Source: Glomus cerebriforme (Eukaryota; Glomeromycota; Glomeromycetes; Glomerales; Glomeraceae). From it: a stretch of DNA of 11,776 bases. This document shows, piece after piece, positions 7,299 to 11,776 of this stretch. Position 1 is the first letter of the stretch. Every line of letters begins with the position of its first letter. The notes below the pieces were generated by a model, which saw only the letters and a list, made by a program, of their open reading frames with translations, was not told where the DNA came from and did no database searches. The DNA lies in assembly GCA_003550305.1 (NCBI GenBank), contig QKYT01000001.1, positions 182,865-194,640 of the forward strand, written 5' to 3'. A program made the translations under genes and the position numbers.

Positions 7299-7707
7299 AG
7301 TTCAGAGAACCTACAATAAAAAAAAAAAGAAACGTTAATAAGTGTTTCTAAAAAAACAAAAAAAATGGTAAGCTTTGTGAAAAAACTTATCATTTTCCCT
7401 TCCCATTTTGGACCAAAAAGCTCAGAGAATCTACAAGAAAAAAAAAGAAACGTTAATAAGCGTTTCTAAAAAAAACAAAAAAAATGGTAAGTTTCGTGAA
7501 GAAACTTACTATTTTTCCTTCCCATTCCAGAACGAAGAGCTCAAAGAACCTACATAAAGAAACTTACTAGTTTTCACTTTTTAGTATCAGACTAAAAACT
7601 GAGAAACCTACAAAAGAAAAAAGAAGAAACGTTAAAAACGTTTCTTTAAAAAAAAATGAAAAAAAATGGTAAGTTTTGTAAAGAAACTTACCATTTCTTA
7701 ATTTTCA
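7299..7707 (+). repeat. Dual-hairpin satellite-like array, right part
   Basis: This is the continuation of the 5225-6167 array, with three full units and one truncated unit. The cleanest unit shows hairpin A with 10-bp arms AAGAAACGTT (7624-7633) and AACGTTTCTT (7637-7646) around three A's. Hairpin B has 11-bp arms ATGGTAAGTTT (7666-7676) and AAACTTACCAT (7684-7694). The truncated unit near 7555-7615 lacks hairpin A and the left arm of hairpin B. Units here are closer to the late units of the left part than to its early units. Confidence 0.8.
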
Positions 7708-7773
7708 GAACTAAGTTTAAATAGCAATTAAAACTGATTTAAAGTTTTTAAAATTAACTAAAATAAACTAATA

Positions 7774-7824
7774 AACTGTGGCTGCAGCTTAATTGATAAG
7801 CTCAGTGTACAGTTATTTTTTTTT
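7774..7824 (+). other. Stem-loop followed by a T9 run
   Basis: AACTGT (7774-7779) pairs with ACAGTT (7809-7814). Inside, CTGCAGCTT (7782-7790) pairs with AAGCTCAG (7798-7805), with one bulged base and a 7-base loop AATTGAT. Nine T's follow almost at once (7816-7824). The GCTT-AATTGAT-AAGC arm resembles a tRNA D-arm, and a T run ends RNA polymerase III transcripts, so a SINE or tRNA fragment is possible. No full cloverleaf can be drawn. AACTGCAGCT repeats at 7831-7840. Confidence 0.35.
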
Positions 7825-7918
7825 AAAATAAACTGCAGCTCATATCATATAATACACATGATACAAAAAAAGTATATAATGAGCTTTTTTTCATTTTTTT
7901 TTAATTAATCTTGCAAAA

Positions 7919-7995
7919 AGCTTCTTCTCTATAGATGGGTAGAGATCATTAGTACCTACAGAGGAAGAGCCATTGCTGCTTCTTCCGCCCATTCA
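7919..7995. other. GC-richer foldable segment
   Basis: This short stretch has clearly more G and C than its surroundings. GGAAGAGC (7963-7970) pairs with GCTTCTTCC (7978-7986) with one bulge, enclosed by ATGGG (7935-7939) with CCCAT (7988-7992). CTCTA/TAGAG near 7927-7944 could form a competing upstream hairpin. No frame is convincing as protein. It could be a structured RNA, a SINE fragment or a remnant of a gene. I do not recognise it. Confidence 0.3.
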
Positions 7996-7999
7996 TAGT

Positions 8000-8497
8000 G
8001 ATAAAAAGAGAACGTATCAGTAGTAAGATATTAAGAAAAGTGAAAATTAAAATTTTCCAAAATTAATCAAATGGTTTTGGTCTGAATTATTTTTGAATTT
8101 GGCTAGAATTATGTTTAATATTGGCCAATATAATAATCCGGACCTGTTTTTAAAGATTTTTAATAAATTTTAATAAAATTTTAATTATAATTTATAAAAT
8201 ATTTTTTGATATATTTATTAAATAAGTAAATTTAAAATAAATAAAATTATAATTACAGTATATTATAACTATTTATTATATTGAAAAAATATTAAATGAC
8301 GTTTATATATGGGTGTTGTGCAATAATATATAATGTGTTTAATAACTGTTGATATAAAAAAATGCATATGTTAACTGCATGTGTTGATAAACTTCAGTAT
8401 ACAGATGTTTTACAATGTGTTGAACAACTGATAATATTGATCAACGTATTTTTTAGTGTATATCAACATCTCCAAAACTTCTCAATGAATAAAATAA
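8000..8497. other. Gene-free stretch with palindromes
   Basis: No gene is visible. ATATTGGCCAATAT (8118-8131) is a perfect 14-bp palindrome. GTTGATATA (8348-8356) and TATATCAAC (8459-8467) form a 9-bp perfect inverted repeat, with several TGTTGA words between them. GTGTTGTGCAAT near 8314 resembles the TTGCGCAA repeat near 3384. A small decayed element is likely at about 8310-8470. Confidence 0.45.
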
Positions 8498-8750
8498 TCT
8501 AAAAAAAGATTAAAATCAAAAGAAAGATTTCTAAATGAAACTAATGATAGATAAGAATAATCATTAATTTGTAATTAAAATTTATATATACAGTTTTTTT
8601 ACTATTCAATTTTAATTTTTGTTATTTAGTCTAAAATAAAAAATATTTTGAAAGGCCAAATCCCTAACAAATATATATTAAAATTTTTGCTGAATGAATT
8701 GTCAGATAAGATTTACAAGAAGTTGATTTCCAAATTAAAGAAATTGATAA

Positions 8751-8966
8751 GTGAGTATTATAATCCATCAGTCACTTAATTGTCTAATTGGTTATGATCA
8801 ATAAATAAGCATAAAAGAGATAAAATAAAAAAGTAATAATTAGGCCAATTAGATAGAAATAATTAATATATGTACGTAAATGCTTACTTATCCAAAATGA
8901 GTAGTATTTTATTTTAATATAATTTTTTTTGAGTTATTTAATAATTAATCTTTATACATTTGACAG
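8751..8966 (+). other. Putative intron 1 of the decayed gene
   Basis: It starts with the strong donor GTGAGT and ends with TTGACAG. It is 216 bases long. Its flanking blocks do not join in phase, so an indel or a different acceptor must be involved. Confidence 0.4.
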
Positions 8967-9120
8967 AAAAGAAATAGGAGACTCAAAATGGCTATCAAGC
9001 TTTACAAGTAAAATGAGGAATTCAATAAAGATAAGCTGCTATTAATTCTTGTTCAGAATGAGTACTATTCTATTAAACAATTGGATTTAAAAGATGAAAT
9101 ATGACAAAAATTGCCATTTT

Positions 9121-9228
9121 GTATATATATAACCATGTGTGGTATTTAGAGAAAGTAATAAAATAATCAATTATTATTTATTTATCTTAATATTTATTCA
9201 GCCTTTGTTTTATCTTTATTTTTAATAG
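9121..9228 (+). other. Putative intron 2 of the decayed gene
   Basis: The donor is GTATAT and the acceptor is the pyrimidine-rich TTTTTAATAG. The 108-base intron keeps the reading frame. An alternative acceptor, TTATTCAG ending at 9201, would also keep frame and add nine open codons. Confidence 0.45.
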
Positions 9229-9505
9229 TTAAAGTACTTACTTTGGAATATATTAGATCATACTGTTAAGAAAATTTAACACACAAAAAAGTAGCAAAAG
9301 TAAATATACAATGATGATACTTACTTTACATATAGCAAACTGCCTGAGAATACTTTTAAATGGGTATAAGATGCTAAAAAAATCAGAAATAAAATAACAA
9401 ACATTAATGTTAACAAATTTGAATTTGGATTATTTATTAAATTTGGCAAAAATGAATTTGATCCAACCTGCAAATTTAGACAAAATTGGCAAAAATTCAC
9501 AATTG

Positions 9506-9583
9506 GTAAGTTGAATTAATTTTTATTAATTTTATCATAAATTAAGATTATTTACATTATATTAACAAAAAAATTATGAAAAG
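9506..9583 (+). other. Putative intron 3 of the decayed gene
   Basis: The donor is a textbook GTAAGT. The acceptor at 9582-9583 lacks a pyrimidine tract, but gives an in-phase join. AG at 9597-9598 is an in-phase alternative (93 bases). ATTAAC at 9561-9566 could serve as a branch site. Confidence 0.5.
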
Positions 9584-9675
9584 AAAAGGAGTCAAAAGAA
9601 AAAAAAAAAGCTGATTCTGAAAAAGAAACTATTGATGCTATTTTTAATGTAAAAGTAATATATTCCAATCCATAA

Positions 9676-10060
9676 CTAATTCTGATTTTTACACTATTAT
9701 AAGAAGTTTTCAAGTCAAATATTACATATGTTTTTCTTTTGTAACTTTTATTTTTTTTTCTTTTTGTTATTTTTATATTATATAGTTAGTTTTATATTAT
9801 TAAACAGGGTTTTTTTTGGTAGTTTTATATGGATATTATTATATGGATTTTTGTAATTTTATAGGACATTATTATTATATATTATATAAGTTTTTAGTAG
9901 TTTTATAGAACATTATATTATGTTGATAAATAGGTCAAATTAGAACTTTTTAAGAGTTTTTAAGGTGAAATATATGGTTTTTTAAAGGTCAAATATTGGG
10001 TTTTTAAAGGTCAAATTTGCTTTTTTTTTAAAGTCTAATAAAGTATGAATAATAGCCAAA
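9676..10060 (+). repeat. T-rich region with degenerate short repeats
   Basis: No gene is visible. GTAGTTTTATATGGATATTAT (from 9819) recurs in altered form from 9853 and 9898. AGGTCAAAT or AGGTGAAAT follows at 9932, 9963, 9986 and 10008, most of them preceded by a T run and AAAGG. The T-rich bias on the + strand is strong throughout. Confidence 0.55.
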
Positions 10061-10192
10061 TTTTCTTTCCAAATTTATAATGATTGGCAATCTAAATACT
10101 CCAAAAAAATTGACCTTAATTTGATGCAAGTTAGGTTATCATTCAACCTATATTCAACTGGGTCAAATTTAGGCTGAATTGTCCTATTTTGA

Positions 10193-10219
10193 CTAGTATA
10201 CTAGCTCAAAAAATTGAGC
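10193..10219. repeat. Two adjoining palindromes before an ATG
   Basis: CTAGTATACTAG (10193-10204) is a perfect 12-bp palindrome. GCTCAA-AAAA-TTGAGC (10204-10219) is a perfect hairpin that shares its first base with it. The hairpin ends one base before the ATG at 10221 of the next relic. Whether it ever had a role in expression is unknown. Confidence 0.6.
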
Positions 10220-10220
10220 A

Positions 10221-10411
10221 ATGGCTGATAATTTCTCAGGTCTCTCTGAAGAGAATATTGATTCTTTATTTGTTGCTAATTCATATCTAGAGATCAATAA
10301 GTGAAATGATGGCTTAATCTCCTAGCTATACTTCCTCATGAAATAGATTTTTTTGAATTATGACTAACATAATACAAAGATATAATTCAACGTAATTCAT
10401 ATGTTTTATTA
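10221..10411 (+). pseudogene. Short N-terminal relic of an unknown gene
   Basis: I do not recognise the protein, but the beginning reads like real coding sequence: ATG at 10221 opens MADNFSGLSEENIDSLF and continues to EINK before TGA at 10302-10304. NDGLIS follows that stop. The frame then shifts and goes on as LAILPHEIDFFEL (from 10322), broken by TGA at 10361 and TAA at 10370, then YKDIIQRNSYVLLV. The two palindromes at 10193-10219 sit just upstream. The relic ends where the - strand relic 10409-10630 ends, so the two are convergent and touch or overlap. Two stops are TGA and one TAA, in line with the decay seen in the 8630-9675 relic. What else it could be: a chance frame, though the composition and the continuation across stops argue against that. 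Confidence 0.45.
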
Positions 10412-10630
10412 GTAAAAATTATGACCATCATAATTGATTTTGCCCATGACGAAATATTTTGACAATGGCTTTTTAATTTTGCTAGAAAGTATACTTCTAG
10501 CATTCTCATTATATACTTGTTCAAATGGTGATTCTAGCATCCCCCCCCTTGATCTATCAATCTGCAAAGTATAAGTTATATTATCTTTTTCAAATATTTC
10601 AAAAAAATGGTTAGTCCTCACCTCAAAAAA
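10409..10630 (-). pseudogene. C-terminal relic of an unknown - strand gene
   Basis: The frame is open from after TGA (10631-10633) to TAA at 10409-10411, with no ATG at its start; the first possible initiator is GTG at 10619-10621, so it is more likely an internal or C-terminal piece than a complete gene. Recognisable coding character includes NHFFEIFEKDNITYTL, GGMLESPFEQVYNENAR and KKPLSKYFVMGKINYDGHNF. It mixes charged, aromatic and Gly residues unlike the low-complexity open frames elsewhere in the window. A run of eight G's (C8 on +, 10541-10548) lies inside the Arg-Gly-Gly codons and is prone to slippage. It lies downstream of the Myb/SANT-like relic on the same strand and could be the end of the same gene, but the stretch between them (10634-10726) has no continuous frame. 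Confidence 0.5.
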
Positions 10631-10726
10631 TCATATTTTGAGAGGGTATTTTTTTGCTATCTAATGAAATAATATATATATTAAGCATACAGGTCTTCAT
10701 AGAACACAAGCAGTTTTAAGTGATCA

Positions 10727-10897
10727 CCTAATACTACTTATGTAAAAAGCTTTCATAAGATACAAAAATTTTTTATGACAGTCCTTGCCAGTGAAATAAT
10801 TTGTATTTTCTGATTCATTTATTTTCTCAGTAATATCTTCCCAAAAAAGTCATTTCTTCTCATTTGTAGTGGTATGATACTTAGAATTTCTTTGCTT
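10727..10897 (-). pseudogene. Myb/SANT-like DNA-binding domain relic
   Basis: Read on the - strand from 10897, the frame gives QRNSKYHTTTNEK, a TGA at 10850-10852, then LFWEDITEKINES, and TGKDCHKKFLYLMKAFY before TGA at 10724-10726. The spacing of an early FW, a middle Ile-rich helix, and a final helix with G-x-x-C-x-x-K-F-x-x-L-x-x-x-Y fits the Myb/SANT-like (trihelix or MADF-like) DNA-binding fold, where the last helix contacts DNA. In that family an Arg or Lys commonly stands where the TGA interrupts, which fits CGA decayed to TGA. The domain is about 55 residues, close to a complete one. No start codon or regulatory region is apparent. It belongs to a class of transcription-factor-like or transposon-derived proteins that is expanded in some fungi. 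Confidence 0.5.
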
Positions 10898-10911
10898 TCA
10901 TTCATCAATGA

Positions 10912-11776
10912 GAATGCGAAACTGGAGCACCAGGAAGGGTCAAGCCGAATCAATTCCAAAGTTCAAACTTTCAACTTCAGTTAAAAATGTCCATAGTTGA
11001 TTTACAAGTAGATGGTAGTGATAGCCAGATGGATGAAATTGAACGCCTAAAAGATCTAGAAGGTAACGTGAAATAACTTACTTTGTACAATATGATCTTA
11101 GAATCAGATAGATATGACCAATTCCTACCTGTAGGAACTCAACTTGTAAAATTGCCATTGATGATAACATCATAATTCGTTCAGATAACCCTGAAGATGT
11201 TACTGTCATCATAGCATCAAATATATTAATTATGTATTTCGTACATAATCATCAATATTCTTCTCTTCATATAACTAGCGGTGAGCATATGCAACACATA
11301 AAAAATTTACGGTAACATGACTTTTGTGGTGTAATTTGGAATAACCGAAAAAGGCAAATTCATTTAATCACAGCTGCAACAAATTAACTATATTCTGACT
11401 ACTTAAAGATCCATCATATAAAAGAAATGGTATAACCGTATAAGAAATTCCAGCAGAAGGCACTCATTGTTAGAATCAATTCTTACACTTACTACAGTAT
11501 ATAAGAAAATTGAAAGTTATGTAAGCAGAATGTTTGATGGTGCCACCAGATCGCTAGATCAAATCAAATCACTCTCCAAATTCTGGACAAACTGACCACT
11601 TTTCTCATACAAGCGTTTCATAGATTTATCTGGCTTCCGAGAAACAAAATGTTCAAGGAATGGGAATCCACATTGGACTTGGACTTATCTTCAAATGCTG
11701 CGACTTCTCCCATTACTCCTAGCCTGCAAGATCGCTTCCGCTCAAGCAAAATTCATCACTATATCAGCGATACACC
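10912..11776 (+). pseudogene. Frameshifted coding relic, LINE-tail-like 3' end, partial
   Basis: This end of the window is less AT-rich and has coding character in pieces. One frame is open at 10912-11076 (MSIVDLQVDGSDSQMDEIER from 10987) and again at 11077-11175 (ESDRYDQFLPVGTQL). A second frame takes over at about 11145 and runs to 11504, interrupted by TAA at 11313, 11385 and 11433; it includes IIIRSDNPEDVTVIIASN and DFCGVIWNNRKRQIHLIT. The first frame returns at about 11500-11595 (ESYVSRMFDGATRSLDQIK), and the second again from about 11596 to the window end. The last piece has FHRFIWLPRNKMFKEWE, which resembles the W-x-P-R stretch near the C terminus of fungal LINE-type polyproteins. I see no reverse transcriptase motif and no Cys/His knuckle here, so that link is tentative. 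The relic is cut by the window end. Confidence 0.45.

Larger units (their letters stand above)
8630..9675 (+). pseudogene. Decayed multi-exon gene of unknown family
   Basis: I do not recognise the protein. Coding character is seen in four blocks that plausible introns join. Block 1 (8630-8750) follows a TTTTTGTTATTTAG acceptor and ends at a GTGAGT donor; it includes GQIPNKYILKFLLNELSDKI. Block 2 (8967-9120) includes MAIKLYK (ATG at 8988) and LLLILVQNEYYSIKQLDLKD. Block 3 (9229-9505) includes KVLTLEYIRSYC, YSKLPENTFKWV and INVNKFEFGLFIKFG. Block 4 (about 9584-9675) includes ADSEKETIDAIFNVKVIYSN before TAA. In-frame stops are at 9009 (TAA), 9102 (TGA), 9267 (TAA) and 9367 (TAA), and the frame shifts between 9303 and 9316. 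Blocks 2-3 and 3-4 join in phase; blocks 1-2 do not. An open patch at 8498-8551 might be a further upstream exon. It probably copies a lineage-specific gene family with intact members elsewhere. Confidence 0.6.

Noticed and set aside
5225..7707. CRISPR-like array of regularly spaced hairpins
   Set aside because: Repeats are diverged, spacers are low-complexity and similar to each other, and the sequence is clearly eukaryotic.
5986..7710. Intron-like GTAAGT to TTTCAG or TTCCAG spans of about 40-50 bases in some array units
   Set aside because: Only about three of a dozen units have both signals, the spans are very short for introns, and GTAAGT arises from the palindromic hairpin itself.

Overview
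This is a very AT-rich eukaryotic window of repeat-filled, gene-poor DNA, with N bases at 114 and 151 that point to a draft assembly. It holds no intact protein-coding gene, tRNA or rRNA that I can support. The base composition, short introns with GTGAGT/GTAAGT donors, the recurrent TTCTGGCCAGAATT-type palindromes and a Myb/SANT-like gene relic all fit an arbuscular mycorrhizal fungus such as Rhizophagus. That assignment is inference from pattern memory, not a search result.

Region by region. 1-2600 is intergenic DNA with small repeats: one copy of a dispersed hairpin repeat, an 11-bp tandem repeat, a 15-bp duplication, a TTTC-rich pyrimidine tract and an ACGT-rich inverted-repeat cluster. 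2630-3025 is a MITE-like element with terminal inverted repeats. 3330-5060 holds several tandem repeats (periods about 166, 35 and 21-30 bp) and a second MITE-like element (about 4411-4738) that carries a second copy of the hairpin repeat near position 20. 5225-7707 is a satellite-like array whose units each carry two hairpins. A 1123-bp hAT-like non-autonomous transposon (6168-7290) interrupts it, flanked by an exact 8-bp target duplication GACTGAAG. Removing the element and one duplicate restores a normal array unit.

7708-8600 holds a hairpin followed by a T9 run, a GC-richer foldable segment and more inverted repeats.

From 8630 to the end the character changes: decayed coding sequence appears on both strands. 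A multi-exon relic on + (8630-9675) keeps plausible splice sites but has four in-frame stops and a frameshift. A short + strand relic (10221 to about 10411) meets two - strand relics (10409-10630 and 10727-10897) tail to tail; the second has a Myb/SANT-like DNA-binding signature. The last 870 bases are less AT-rich and hold a heavily frameshifted + strand coding relic that runs off the window end. Its last piece resembles the C-terminal tail of fungal LINE-type polyproteins. Nearly all in-frame stops in these relics are TAA or TGA, where CAA (Gln) or CGA (Arg) would read naturally, which suggests C-to-T decay.

The genes do not form a working pathway. The window reads as a repeat-rich graveyard in which transposons, satellite arrays and decayed lineage-specific genes have accumulated.
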